A DNA stretch of 64,000 nt from Nocardiopsis metallicus (GTDB lineage Bacteria > Actinomycetota > Actinomycetes > Streptosporangiales > Streptosporangiaceae), in NCBI RefSeq assembly GCF_014201115.1, contig NZ_JACHDO010000001.1, positions 3,596,001-3,660,000 on the forward strand, in the 5' to 3' direction. The notes under the pieces were generated by a model, which saw nothing but the letters and a program-made list of their open reading frames with translations, did no database searches and was not told where the DNA came from. Position numbers and translations under genes: made by a program. Positions 19,247-27,302 of the stretch are shown in pieces. Position 1 is the first letter of the stretch. Every line of letters starts with the position of its first letter.

Positions 19247-21424
19247 TCAGGCCGCTGACTCGTCCTGGCCCGCCCCGGCCTTCTCGGCCAGGCGTCGCAG
19301 CGCCGATCGCGCGACCTCTGGGTCGACCGTCCCCCAGTAGGGCGGCAGAGAGGCCCGCAGGAAACCGCCGTAGCCCGCGGTGGCCAGGCGCGGGTCCAGC
19401 ACCGCGATCACACCCCGGTCATCGGTGGATCGCAACAGCCGGCCGGTGCCCTGGGCGAGCAGCAGCGCGGCGTGCGTGGCCGACACCGTCAGGAAGCCGT
19501 TGCCCCCGTGAGCGGAGACGGCGCGCTGGCGGGCCGAGGCCAGGGGGTCGTCGGGGCGCGGGAACGGGATGCGGTCCACGATCACCAGTTGGAGCGAGGG
19601 ACCGGGTACGTCGACCCCCTGCCACAGGGACAGGGTGCCGAACAGACAGGCCTGTTCCTCCTCCGCGAATCGGCGGACCAGCTGGCCCGTGGAGTCCTCG
19701 CCCTGGCAGAGGATCGTCTGGTCCAGGCGCTCGCGCAGCTCGTCGGCGGCCTGCTGGGCGGCCCGCATCGAGGAGAACAGGCCGAGGGCGCGCCCGTCGG
19801 CGGCCTCGATGAGACCGGCGATCTCGTCGAGGTAGGCCTCGGAGAGCCCGTCACGACCGGGTTTGGGCAGGTGGCGGGCGACGTAGAGGATGCCGCTGCG
19901 GCCGTGGTCGAAGGGCGAACCGACGTCCAGGCCGCGCCAGCGGGGTTCTCCGGCGGCACGGTGCGGGCCGTCCTCGTCGTCCTTGCCCGCACCTGTCCCG
20001 GCGTCCGCGGCCCGGGCAGCTTCGGTTTCGGGTGCGGGTTCGGCTGCGGGACCGGCTTCGGTGCCGGTGCCCGCTGCCGCCCCGGAACCCGGTGCCGCCT
20101 CAGCGCGGGCGGCGCGTTCGGCGGCCTCCCGCGCGACCTCGCGGCCCAACCCCCACTGCCGGGCCAGGGCGGTGAAGTCACCGCCCAGGGTCAGGGTGGC
20201 GGAGGTGAGCACGACGGTGCGGTCGCCGAAGAGCTTCTCCCGCAGCAGCCCGCCCACGCCGAGCGGGGCGACGTTCAGCGCGGGCGGCCGGGAGGGGACC
20301 TTGGTGAGCCAAACGACCTCGGTGCGGTCCCGGAGCAGGGGTTCGTAGGACTCCAGGACCCGTTCGGCGGCCTCCCGGACCTCGGTGAGCGCGACCAGGG
20401 CGAGGCGGCGGTCGGAGGCGGTGTCCGGGTCGAGCTCGCCCGGGGAGGGGCCGATCGCCGCGACGCAGGCGGCGGCAGCGTCCCGGGTCGCGGCCACGGC
20501 GCCCGCGAGGCCCTCGTCGATGTGGTCCAGGCGCCCCTCGGGGACCTCGGTGAACATCAGGCCCAGGCCGTCGGCGCACTCGCTGAGCCGTTCGCTGATA
20601 CCCGGCTCGACCAGGCGGGCGGCGCGTTTGGCGGCGGTGGTGACGGATCGCTCGGTGAGGGTGCCGGTGGCCACGGAGGTGGCGCGGTCGACGAGTTCGT
20701 GCGCCTCGTCGATCATGATCGTGTTGTGCTCGGGCAGGATGTGGTAGCCCTGCGCCATGTCGATGGAAAGCATGGCGTGGTTGGTGACCACCACGTCCAC
20801 ACCGGCGGTGGCCTCGCGGGCGAACTCGGCGAAGCACTCCTGACCGAAGGAGCACACGCGGGCGCCCATGCATTCGTTACCGCCCACGGAGACCTGACGC
20901 CAGGCGAGGTCACTCACGCCGGGCACGAGTTCGTCGCGGTCTCCGGTGAGGGTGTCCTCGGCCCATTCGTGCAGGCGCGCGACCTGGCGGCCCAGCGAGG
21001 AGAGCTGGCGGGCGTCGAAGAGCTCGCTGCCCTCGGCGTCGTCGTCCCCAGCGGTCTGCATGCGGTTGCGGCACAGGTAGTTGCGGCGTCCCTTGAGCAC
21101 CGCGAACGTGGGTTCGCGGGGCAGCAGCGGGGCGAGCGCGGCGGCCAGGCGTGGCAGGTCGCGGTCGATGAGCTGGTTCTGCAGCGCGATGGTGGCCGTG
21201 GAGACCACCACGGGTGTCTTGGTCGCCATCGCGTGCCTGATCGCGGGGACCAGGTACGCCAGGGACTTACCGGTGCCGGTACCGGCCTGGACCACCAGGT
21301 GTTCGCGTTTGTCGACCGCCGCGGCTACGGCGTCGGCCATGGTCTGTTGGCCCTCTCGGCTGCTGCCGCCCAAGGCCTTGACGGCCGCGCCGAGCAGGGT
21401 GGGAACGTCGGGGAGATCTGCCAC
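19247..21424 (-). CDS. dinG: DinG-family ATP-dependent DNA helicase
   Basis: A 725-residue superfamily 2 helicase of the XPD/DinG group. Walker A AGTGTGKSLAYLVP lies near residue 42, the DEAH box MIDEAHEL near residue 238, and the iron-sulphur cysteine cluster between them (CRNRMQ, CMGARVCSFGQEC). The C-terminal helicase motif GTGRLLRSTDDRGVIAVLD is present. It unwinds DNA, for instance R-loops or recombination intermediates, in the cytosol. Residues about 448-490 are an Ala/Gly/Glu-rich low-complexity insert absent from typical DinG. ATG 21424 starts MADLPDVPTLLGAAV, consistent with relatives. Confidence 0.88.
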   Translation of the reverse strand: MADLPDVPTLLGAAVKALGGSSREGQQTMADAVAAAVDKREHLVVQAGTGTGKSLAYLVPAIRHAMATKTPVVVSTATIALQNQLIDRDLPRLAAALAPLLPREPTFAVLKGRRNYLCRNRMQTAGDDDAEGSELFDARQLSSLGRQVARLHEWAEDTLTGDRDELVPGVSDLAWRQVSVGGNECMGARVCSFGQECFAEFAREATAGVDVVVTNHAMLSIDMAQGYHILPEHNTIMIDEAHELVDRATSVATGTLTERSVTTAAKRAARLVEPGISERLSECADGLGLMFTEVPEGRLDHIDEGLAGAVAATRDAAAACVAAIGPSPGELDPDTASDRRLALVALTEVREAAERVLESYEPLLRDRTEVVWLTKVPSRPPALNVAPLGVGGLLREKLFGDRTVVLTSATLTLGGDFTALARQWGLGREVAREAAERAARAEAAPGSGAAAGTGTEAGPAAEPAPETEAARAADAGTGAGKDDEDGPHRAAGEPRWRGLDVGSPFDHGRSGILYVARHLPKPGRDGLSEAYLDEIAGLIEAADGRALGLFSSMRAAQQAADELRERLDQTILCQGEDSTGQLVRRFAEEEQACLFGTLSLWQGVDVPGPSLQLVIVDRIPFPRPDDPLASARQRAVSAHGGNGFLTVSATHAALLLAQGTGRLLRSTDDRGVIAVLDPRLATAGYGGFLRASLPPYWGTVDPEVARSALRRLAEKAGAGQDESAA

Positions 21425-21528
21425 GGATCGACAGTACCCGGCGGTGACGACAGGTCAGGCGTTGTGCACAGGCTCACTTCACTGGTTCGCGGCCCGGCCC
21501 GGGGCCGGGCCACGGTACCGACTCGGGC

Positions 21529-22002
21529 TCAGACCAGGGTGCGGATCAGCTCGTCCAGCTGATCCATGGACTGTCCGGCCCCGTCCTCCATACCGGAGGC
21601 GGCCATGCCATCGCGGTCCTCCACGCTCTGAAAGACGGAGACCGAGGTGTAGCGCGTGCGGCCGTCGACCTCCTCCAGGGTGTGGGTCTCCAGCAGGACG
21701 TGTCCGGGCATGCCCTCGAACTCGAAGGTCGCGGTGAAGCCCTCGGGCGCCTTGATGCCGTGGATGACACCGTGGAAGGCGTACTCCTGCCCCTCCTTGT
21801 CGCGTTCCACGATCCGCCAGGATCCGCCGGGGCGGGCCTCGTACCTGTCGACGAGGGTCTCGGTGTCCCTGAGCCCCCACCACTTCGGCAGGAGTTCGGG
21901 GTCGGTCATGGCCCGGAAGACCACCTCGCGGGGCGCGTCGAAGGTACGGGTCATCACGATGTCCTGGCGGCCGGGCTCAATGACGATCTTGAGGTCACTC
22001 AT
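21529..22002 (-). CDS. SRPBCC/AHSA1-domain protein paired with ArsR
   Basis: A 157-residue START-like (SRPBCC, AHSA1 type) protein. TRTFDAPREVVFRAMTDPEL, the central PGGSWRIVERD and EFEGMPGHVLLETHT form the helix-grip fold, which binds hydrophobic ligands. ATG 22002 overlaps the end of the upstream ArsR gene by eight bases, so the two are coupled. Such pairs are common in actinomycetes: the ArsR repressor controls its own operon and the SRPBCC protein is thought to bind or process an unidentified hydrophobic compound. Ligand unknown. Confidence 0.85.
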   Translation of the reverse strand: MSDLKIVIEPGRQDIVMTRTFDAPREVVFRAMTDPELLPKWWGLRDTETLVDRYEARPGGSWRIVERDKEGQEYAFHGVIHGIKAPEGFTATFEFEGMPGHVLLETHTLEEVDGRTRYTSVSVFQSVEDRDGMAASGMEDGAGQSMDQLDELIRTLV

Positions 22003-22417
22003 GGGTCTTCTCCTCTTCGGTACTGCTCTGGATACCGGTACTGCTCTCGTTCTCGATGCCCTTTTCACGGCCCCGCCCGGTGCTCTGCGCGGTGCCGCGC
22101 TGGATACTGCGGAGTTCCTCGTCCAGGCGGGCGAAGCGCCCCTCCCAGCGGTCCCGGTACCGGCCCACCCACTCGCCGGCCTGTTCCAGGGGGGCGGTCT
22201 CCAAACGGCAGGGCCGCCACTGGGCGTCGCGCCCCCGGGTGATGAGACCGGCCCGTTCCAGGACCTTCAGGTGCTTGGAGATGGCCTGGAGGCTGACGTC
22301 GAACGGCTCCGCCAGGGTGTTGACGGTCGCCTCGCCCTCGGCCAGCCGGGCGAGGATCGCCCGACGGGTCGGATCCGCCAGTGCGGCGAAGGTGAGGCTG
22401 AGCGGGTCGTTCGCCAT
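21995..22417 (-). CDS. ArsR-family transcriptional repressor
   Basis: A 140-residue winged-helix regulator. The helix-turn-helix covers about residues 25-65 (TVNTLAEPFDVSLQAISKHL, KVLERAGLI). It lacks the metal-binding CxC of arsenic sensors, and the last 35 residues are a Ser/Thr/Glu-rich tail. It belongs to the SdpR-like group that co-occurs with SRPBCC proteins. I chose ATG 22417, as GGAAGG lies 12 bases upstream; an in-frame TTG at 22429 is too close to that site. The palindromes at 22426-22458, overlapping its promoter, are the likely autoregulatory operator. Confidence 0.85.
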   Translation of the reverse strand: MANDPLSLTFAALADPTRRAILARLAEGEATVNTLAEPFDVSLQAISKHLKVLERAGLITRGRDAQWRPCRLETAPLEQAGEWVGRYRDRWEGRFARLDEELRSIQRGTAQSTGRGREKGIENESSTGIQSSTEEEKTHE

Positions 22418-22425
22418 CCGAGTAT

Positions 22426-22458
22426 TCAACCTTCCAGTTGATCAACCAATAGGTTGAT
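22426..22458. promoter_or_regulatory. ArsR operator, two abutting palindromes
   Basis: TCAACCTTCCAGTTGA at 22426-22441 and ATCAACCAATAGGTTGAT at 22441-22458 share the half-site TCAAC/GTTGA. They lie directly upstream of the ArsR gene and repeat the AT-rich motif in a GC-rich background, so they are good candidates for self-repression. Confidence 0.6.
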
Positions 22459-22503
22459 TATGCGCCGCGATGCGACCCCCGTCAAGGGATCGCCCCGGAC
22501 CGG

Positions 22504-23736
22504 TCAGGGCTCGCGTACACCCCGGGGATCGCTGACCGTGGCGTCCACGCCCGCGTCGGCCAGCTCGGTGAGTTCGGCGGCCAGCAGTCCCCGAGCAGCG
22601 TCGCTGAGCCCGGAGACCCGCTCCAGCGCGACGCTCACCGACTTCACCCGCGAGTCGTCGATCGCCTCCGCGAGCCGGGACACCACCTGCTCGGCGGCGA
22701 GGAAGTCGATCTCACCGCGCAGTCGCACCTCGAGCCTGGTCCCGTCCCGGGTCACGCTGTGCATGGGCGAGGGCGGCTCGGCGGGCATCTGGAGCATGTG
22801 CAGGTCGTAGTCGTCGGAGAGCCGCTCCAGGGCGGCCACCCCGCGCACGCTGTTGCCCGCCTCGTCCAGCGGCGGACTGAACACCCCCACCCCGAAGGCC
22901 CCCGGGGCCGCGGCGAGGATGCCGCCGCTCACCCCGCTCTTGGCGGGGATTCCCACCCGCAGCCCCCACTCCCCGGCGCGGTCGTACATACCGCAGCTGG
23001 ACATGATGGACAGCGTGTGCCGGGCGGTGCGCTGGGACACCACCCGGTCCCCCGTCACCGGGTTGACCCCGCCGACCGCCAGGGTGGCCGCCATGACGGC
23101 CAGGTCGCGCACGGTGACGCTGAGGGCGCACTGGCGGAAGTAGTCCTGCACGGCGTCCTCGACCGACCCGACCAGCACTCCCCCAGCCAGGCTCAGGTAC
23201 CCCAGGGCCCGGTTGCGGTGTCCGGTCTCGGTCTCCGAGCGGTACACGTCCTCGTCCACTTCCAACTCGCGTCCGGCGAACTCCGAGAGCACGGACCGGA
23301 TGCGCTCGAACCGCTTGGCTGGCGCAGCGCTCTCCACCAGCGAGGTGGTCACGATGGCGCCCGCGTTGATCATCGGGTTCTCGGGGCGGCCGCGCTCGTC
23401 GAGGCTGATCGCGTTGAACGGCTCCCCGCTGGGCTCGGCCCCCACGTGCTCGTGCACCACGTCCAGCCCCAGCTGTTCCACGGCGATCGCGTAGACGAAG
23501 GGCTTGGAGATCGACTGGACCGTGAAGGCGTGCCCGGTGTCTCCCACGCAGTAGGAGCGGCCGTGCGCGCTGACGGCCGCGATCCCGAACGCCCCCGGAT
23601 CCGCGTGCGCGAGTTCGGGGATGTAGTCCGCCACCCGGCCGCCGGACAGCCCGGCGACCTCCTCCCGGATCTTCTCCAGTACCCCGATGACGGGGCTGTT
23701 CTCGTCGGGCGAATATCCGCCGGCGGTGTGGTCCAT
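22504..23736 (-). CDS. glsA: Glutaminase with C-terminal STAS domain
   Basis: A 410-residue serine-dependent glutaminase (beta-lactamase-like fold) fused to a STAS domain. The catalytic Ser-X-X-Lys is SISKP near residue 75, followed by NPMINAGAIV, Tyr in YRSETETGHRN and the GIPAKSGVSGGI loop. The STAS part is about residues 320-405 with LEVRLRGEIDFLAAEQVVSR. It hydrolyses glutamine to glutamate and ammonia. The STAS domain may sense a ligand or mediate interaction, as in fused glutaminases of other bacteria. The gene stands alone and reads towards the ArsR gene promoter. Confidence 0.9.
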   Translation of the reverse strand: MDHTAGGYSPDENSPVIGVLEKIREEVAGLSGGRVADYIPELAHADPGAFGIAAVSAHGRSYCVGDTGHAFTVQSISKPFVYAIAVEQLGLDVVHEHVGAEPSGEPFNAISLDERGRPENPMINAGAIVTTSLVESAAPAKRFERIRSVLSEFAGRELEVDEDVYRSETETGHRNRALGYLSLAGGVLVGSVEDAVQDYFRQCALSVTVRDLAVMAATLAVGGVNPVTGDRVVSQRTARHTLSIMSSCGMYDRAGEWGLRVGIPAKSGVSGGILAAAPGAFGVGVFSPPLDEAGNSVRGVAALERLSDDYDLHMLQMPAEPPSPMHSVTRDGTRLEVRLRGEIDFLAAEQVVSRLAEAIDDSRVKSVSVALERVSGLSDAARGLLAAELTELADAGVDATVSDPRGVREP

Positions 23737-24267
23737 CCGCCCAGTCTAGGAAGGGGCGGGGCCGCTCCCGACCGGCCGCGCGGGCGCGGTCCGGGGTGTT
23801 GGTCCGGAGCGGGGATCAGATGCCAGAACGGACGCCGCGCGCCCGGACCGGTCCGCGTCGAGCAGCTCACTCCCGAGCCGCGGATAGGCCCGGGCCGGTA
23901 GTTGAAGCCCGAATGCGCCTCTCCCCGGCAGAAGACCTCCTCGTACCCCGTTCGAGCGCACGCAGCGACCTGCCCAGTCGCGACCATGCCTCAGGGGGAG
24001 GGTCCTCCACCTGCCCCGGAAGGCGCACTGCCTCCTCGTGACGGTCCGCGCACGGCCAGGATTCCAGCGACGGCCAAGAGCACGAACACCGGGATCCGGT
24101 TCACGCGTGTTCCTTCGGGGGCGGAGGGGGTCGGGCGCCTGCGGAGTGTAGTGAACCACGAGCAGCGGTGCCCTCTCGCGGACCCCGGGCGACGTGAGCA
24201 CAACCCGCTTCGGCGGGGCGAAGCCCCGTATCGGGGGTCTGGAGCCGCCTCCCGGAAGAAACGACGA
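23737..24267. other. Spacer between the glutaminase and tRNA genes
   Basis: About 530 bp with no standard-sized gene. Apart from the possible 37-codon ORF at 23991-24104, I see no repeat, RNA gene or convincing reading frame; longer open frames lack ribosome-binding sites or cross the tRNA. Confidence 0.5.
23991..24104 (-). CDS. Possible small single-pass membrane protein
   Basis: A 37-residue ORF from GTG 24104: a short start, one hydrophobic helix (PVFVLLAVAGILAV) and a Gly/Ser/Pro-rich end. GAAGGA lies seven bases before the GTG, and TACACT, a possible -10, lies about 41 bases upstream (24145-24150 on the plus strand). It is too short for statistical support and could be chance. Function unknown. 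Confidence 0.35.
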   Translation of the reverse strand: MNRIPVFVLLAVAGILAVRGPSRGGSAPSGAGGGPSP

Positions 24268-24307
24268 AACGACCCTGCCGGCGCGATCAGGCGCGAACAG
24301 GGTCGTT
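24268..24307 (-). terminator. Terminator of tRNA-Ala copy 1
   Basis: AACGACCCTG and its complement CAGGGTCGTT form a 10-bp stem 11 bases after the tRNA end. On the transcript strand the hairpin is followed by TTCGTCGTTTCTTCC, a T-rich tract. The other two tRNA copies have analogous hairpins and tails. Confidence 0.75.
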
Positions 24308-24318
24308 CCGGAGTCGAG

Positions 24319-24391
24319 TGGAGCTATGGGGATTCGAACCCCAGACCTCCTCCATGCCATGGAGGCGCGCTACCAACTGCGCCATAGCCCC
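24319..24391 (-). tRNA. tRNA-Ala (GGC), copy 1
   Basis: A 73-nucleotide cloverleaf: acceptor GGGGCTA/TAGCTCC with the G3-U70 pair that identifies tRNA-Ala, D stem GCGC, anticodon stem CCTCC/GGAGG with loop ATGGCAT (anticodon GGC, codon GCC), T stem TGGGG/CCCCA around TTCGAAT, and discriminator A. CCA is not encoded. Identical copies lie at 29715-29787 and 47272-47344. Confidence 0.97.
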
Positions 24392-24407
24392 TTGAAGCGA
24401 TGTGAAC

Positions 24408-24413
24408 AGTCTA
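24408..24413 (-). promoter_or_regulatory. -10 box for tRNA-Ala copy 1
   Basis: TAGACT on the minus strand about 16 bases upstream of the tRNA. Copies 2 and 3 have TAGAGT and TAAGGT at a comparable distance, so the position is consistent. Confidence 0.5.
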
Positions 24414-24722
24414 GCGGAGGTCTGGGGGTGGGTGGTACGTGGTTCGGCGCACTCCACCGCGGAGGCCGGGGTGACCGTAGGCGCGCTGGTCCGGGCGACC
24501 CGCCCCGCACCCGATGGCCCCGGGGCCGGAACACCCGCGCGCCGGGCTCTCCGCGTTCTTCCCGGGCCGCGTCGTGGAGTCCGTCTGCGCCGCTCCCGGG
24601 AATTCGCGTCCGGTGCTGTTCACCCCGCCTTCAGCCGGGGGCCTCCAGTGTTGGGGACACCCGTTTCCGGGGTACCGGAAGGTGAGCTGGTCTTGACGCT
24701 CCCAACGAGAGGCCTTCCCCCG

Positions 24723-26267
24723 ATGCGTGTCCGCTTCCTGATCCCAGCGGTGATCACCGCGCTCCTCGTGGCCTTGGGTGCCTTCCCCGTGTCCGCCGCG
24801 CCGCGGGGCACCCTGGCCCCGGCCGAGGGAGAGGAGTTCACCTTCGCCTACGCCACGTCCGATCCGCACCCCGCCAACTGGATCGGGCTGTACCGTTCCT
24901 CCGGAGGCGGCCCGGTCGACGAGGAGTACGTCGCGCCCTCCCTGGTCTGGGAGTACGCACCGCAGGCCGAGGGGACCGTGCGGCTGTCCGCCGATTCCCT
25001 GGAGCCGGGTTCCTACACCGCCTTCTTCCTGGCCAGGGACGGTTACGAGTGGCTGGCCGAGCCCGTCGAGGTGCGCTTGTCGGCGGACGGTCCGGTCTCC
25101 TTCCCCGTTCAGGCCGCCACCCTGCACAACGCCCGCCAGGGCCAGCCCTATGAGGCGTACCTGGGCGGTCTGCTCTCGGGCGGCGGCTCGGAGGCGGAGT
25201 TCGAGAAGGTCAGCGGGGACGCCTGGATCCAGGTCTCGGCGGACGGCGTCCTGTCGGGCACTCCGCGGGCCTCGGCCGCCCGCGAGACCCCGGCGGGTGT
25301 GTCCCGCCCCAACCGTTCCTCGGCCACGGTGACGGTCGAGGCCACCGGCGAGGACGGCTCCACCGCGCGCCTGGACGTGACCGTCCCGGTGCGTCGCCAC
25401 AACCAGGCGCTCGTCGACGAGCTGGGCGTGATGAGCTTCAACACCTGGCACGGCGGCACCCAGGTCAACGGCTACCACGAGAAGCAGGTGCGTTTCCTGC
25501 TGGAGAGCGGGGCCGACGTCGTCGGCCTCCAGGAGACGCAGGGCAGGCACGCCGCCCGGCTGGCCGACGCCCTGGGCTGGTACCACTGGCAGGGTTCGGG
25601 CAGCCTCGGGGTGATCAGCCGCTATCCGATCGCGCAGGAGTACGGCGAGGTCAACGCCTCCGGCGGGGTGCGGATCGAGCTGGACGGCGAGGAGTCCCAG
25701 GTCAACCTGTGGAACGTGCACCTGGGGTACACACCGTACGGCCCCTACGACTTCTGCTTCGACGGGATGGACGAGGAGCGGGTTCTGGAGCGCGAGGCCG
25801 AGTCGGGCCGTACACCGCAGATCACCGACACCCTCGCCGCGATGTCGGACCAGGTCGACGCGGCCGACGAGGTCCCGGTCCTGCTCGTGGGCGACTTCAA
25901 CGCGCCCTCGCACCTGGACTGGACCGAGGAACTGCGTGAGAAGAACTGCGGGTACGCCGACGTGCCCTGGCCGACCTCGGTGCTGCCGACGGAGGCCGGG
26001 TTCACCGACTCCTACCGGGTGGCCCACCCGGACCCGGTGTCCGCCCCGGGCCACACCTGGTCGCCGGTGTACCCGTTCCACGAGGGATCGACCGGCAGGG
26101 AGGAGCCGCAGGACCGGATCGACTTCGTCTACCACGCCGGTGACCTGACGGTCCTGGAGTCGCACGACCTGGTCGTCGGGGACCCCGCACCGGTACCGCG
26201 GCACGCGGACAACGAGTGGACCACCGACCACGCGGCCGTACTGACCTTCTACTCGCTCGCCTCCTGA
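24723..26267 (+). CDS. Secreted endonuclease/exonuclease/phosphatase-family protein
   Basis: A 514-residue exported protein. Residues 1-27 are a signal peptide ending VSAAPRG. About 28-130 and 131-225 are two beta-rich modules, the second like a putative Ig/He_PIG module (GQPYEAYLGGLLSGGG, ADGVLSGTPRAS). About 235-514 form the EEP catalytic domain with VMSFNTWHGG, GLQETQ, LLVGDFNAPSHLDWT and TDHAAV, the Asn/Glu/Asp/His metal-dependent site. It may be a secreted phosphodiesterase, nuclease or sphingomyelinase-like enzyme. ATG 24723 has GAGAGG upstream; the frame is open further up without a start signal. Confidence 0.85.
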   Translation: MRVRFLIPAVITALLVALGAFPVSAAPRGTLAPAEGEEFTFAYATSDPHPANWIGLYRSSGGGPVDEEYVAPSLVWEYAPQAEGTVRLSADSLEPGSYTAFFLARDGYEWLAEPVEVRLSADGPVSFPVQAATLHNARQGQPYEAYLGGLLSGGGSEAEFEKVSGDAWIQVSADGVLSGTPRASAARETPAGVSRPNRSSATVTVEATGEDGSTARLDVTVPVRRHNQALVDELGVMSFNTWHGGTQVNGYHEKQVRFLLESGADVVGLQETQGRHAARLADALGWYHWQGSGSLGVISRYPIAQEYGEVNASGGVRIELDGEESQVNLWNVHLGYTPYGPYDFCFDGMDEERVLEREAESGRTPQITDTLAAMSDQVDAADEVPVLLVGDFNAPSHLDWTEELREKNCGYADVPWPTSVLPTEAGFTDSYRVAHPDPVSAPGHTWSPVYPFHEGSTGREEPQDRIDFVYHAGDLTVLESHDLVVGDPAPVPRHADNEWTTDHAAVLTFYSLAS

Positions 26268-26274
26268 TCCGATC

Positions 26275-26321
26275 GCCGCGCCGCGCCCTCCCCGGACCTC
26301 CCGGGGAGGGCGCGGCGCGGC
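26275..26321. terminator. Long perfect hairpin between converging genes
   Basis: Two exact 21-base arms, GCCGCGCCGCGCCCTCCCCG plus one base, close a five-base loop ACCTC. It starts eight bases after the EEP stop and lies before the ArsR gene that ends at 26384, so it likely terminates both strands. Confidence 0.75.
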
Positions 26322-26383
26322 CGAGTGCCCCAACCCGGGAGACCCTCTTGCCCGGACCAAGAGGCCGGGCACCCGTGGACCAG

Positions 26384-26710
26384 TCAGTCCTGGGACTCCG
26401 CGATCGCCCTGATCCCCTCCAGCCTGCGGTCCCAAGCGGCGGCGATACCGAGCAGGTCCCGCCCCACCTCGTCGAGTCGGGTGCTGTCCGCTTCGTGCAC
26501 CACCGACCGACCGTCGCGCCGGGTGCGTACCAGTCCGACCTCGCGCAGGACTTCGAGGTGCTTCACGATCGCCTGCCGGGACACGGGCAGTTCCCGCGCC
26601 AGCTCCGACGCCGAGGCGGGCTCACCACCGATCCGGACCAGGATGCTCCACCTGGTGTCGTCACCGAGCGCCGCGAAGACCGGGGGCAGCTTTGTGTCCA
26701 CGTCACTCAC
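26384..26710 (-). CDS. ArsR-family repressor of the second SRPBCC pair
   Basis: A 108-residue winged-helix protein. The helix-turn-helix is SASELARELPVSRQAIVKHL near residues 32-52, followed by the wing RTRRDGRSVVHEAD. No metal-ligand cysteines are present. Its start overlaps the SRPBCC gene by eight bases. The gene order SRPBCC then ArsR is the reverse of the pair at 22 kb. It likely represses this operon through the TGCAA...TTGCA sites upstream. Confidence 0.85.
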   Translation of the reverse strand: MSDVDTKLPPVFAALGDDTRWSILVRIGGEPASASELARELPVSRQAIVKHLEVLREVGLVRTRRDGRSVVHEADSTRLDEVGRDLLGIAAAWDRRLEGIRAIAESQD

Positions 26711-27137
26711 CCTCTGCCCGTGTCTCCACGAAGTCCTTGGCCGCCGCGAGCTCGGCTTCCCAGCCCTCGGTCCGCTCCGCGACGTGTCGGCGCAGCTCGA
26801 GCTCGGCCAGCCCCAGCTTCTCGAAACCGCTCTCCACGACCTTGAGCGTCACCCCGCCCGACCTCTCCTCAATCCAGAACTCCACCTGCGTGGACTGCTC
26901 CTCATCCGTACGGCCGAGCCAGCTGAACACCGCGTGGTAGGGGGGTTCGAGTTTGTCGGTCCGGATTCGGAACACCCCGTGGGTGGGGTCGTGCACGAGG
27001 TGCACGCCGTCGCCGGCCTCCTCGATCCGGTGGTCGACCACGCGACCGTCGTTGATGAACCAGTCCGGCCGCGATACCAGGCCCCAGACGCGCTCCGCGC
27101 TCGCCTCGATGTCGATCTGTCGTTCGATCATGTCCAT
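26703..27137 (-). CDS. SRPBCC-domain protein of the second ArsR pair
   Basis: A 144-residue START-like protein starting MDMIERQIDIEASAERVWGL. The helix-grip pattern continues with TDKLEPPYHAVFSWLG and FWIEERSGGVTLKVVESGF. AAAGGAGG lies upstream of ATG 27137; 31 upstream in-frame codons are excluded because they run through the operator. It is first in a two-gene operon with ArsR. Role presumed to be binding or modifying a small hydrophobic compound. Confidence 0.85.
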   Translation of the reverse strand: MDMIERQIDIEASAERVWGLVSRPDWFINDGRVVDHRIEEAGDGVHLVHDPTHGVFRIRTDKLEPPYHAVFSWLGRTDEEQSTQVEFWIEERSGGVTLKVVESGFEKLGLAELELRRHVAERTEGWEAELAAAKDFVETRAEGE

Positions 27138-27151
27138 GTCAGCCTCCTTTA

Positions 27152-27203
27152 TGCAACTCAATGGTTGCACAAAACTCCCGAGAGCTGCAACCCCCTGATT
27201 GCA
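27152..27203. promoter_or_regulatory. Paired operator TGCAA-N8-TTGCA upstream of the SRPBCC/ArsR operon
   Basis: TGCAACTCAATGGTTGCA at 27152-27169 and TGCAACCCCCTGATTGCA at 27186-27203 are 18-bp imperfect palindromes spaced 34 bp apart, about three helical turns. A further half-site GTTGCAA is at 27233-27239. They overlap the promoter region, so they probably bind the ArsR protein of this operon. Confidence 0.65.
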
Positions 27204-27302
27204 CAAAGCGATGAATCGCCAACGGGGCAAGCCGTTGCAAAAATCAGTCCGATCGGCCTAATGTCAGATCATGCGGACTATATTTCTTGCGGAGCCCACC
27301 CC

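Noticed and set aside
24402-24722. A longer N-terminus for the secreted EEP protein from 24402
   Set aside because: The extra segment is Arg/Pro-rich, would place the signal peptide internally, and overlaps the promoter region of the opposite-strand tRNA.
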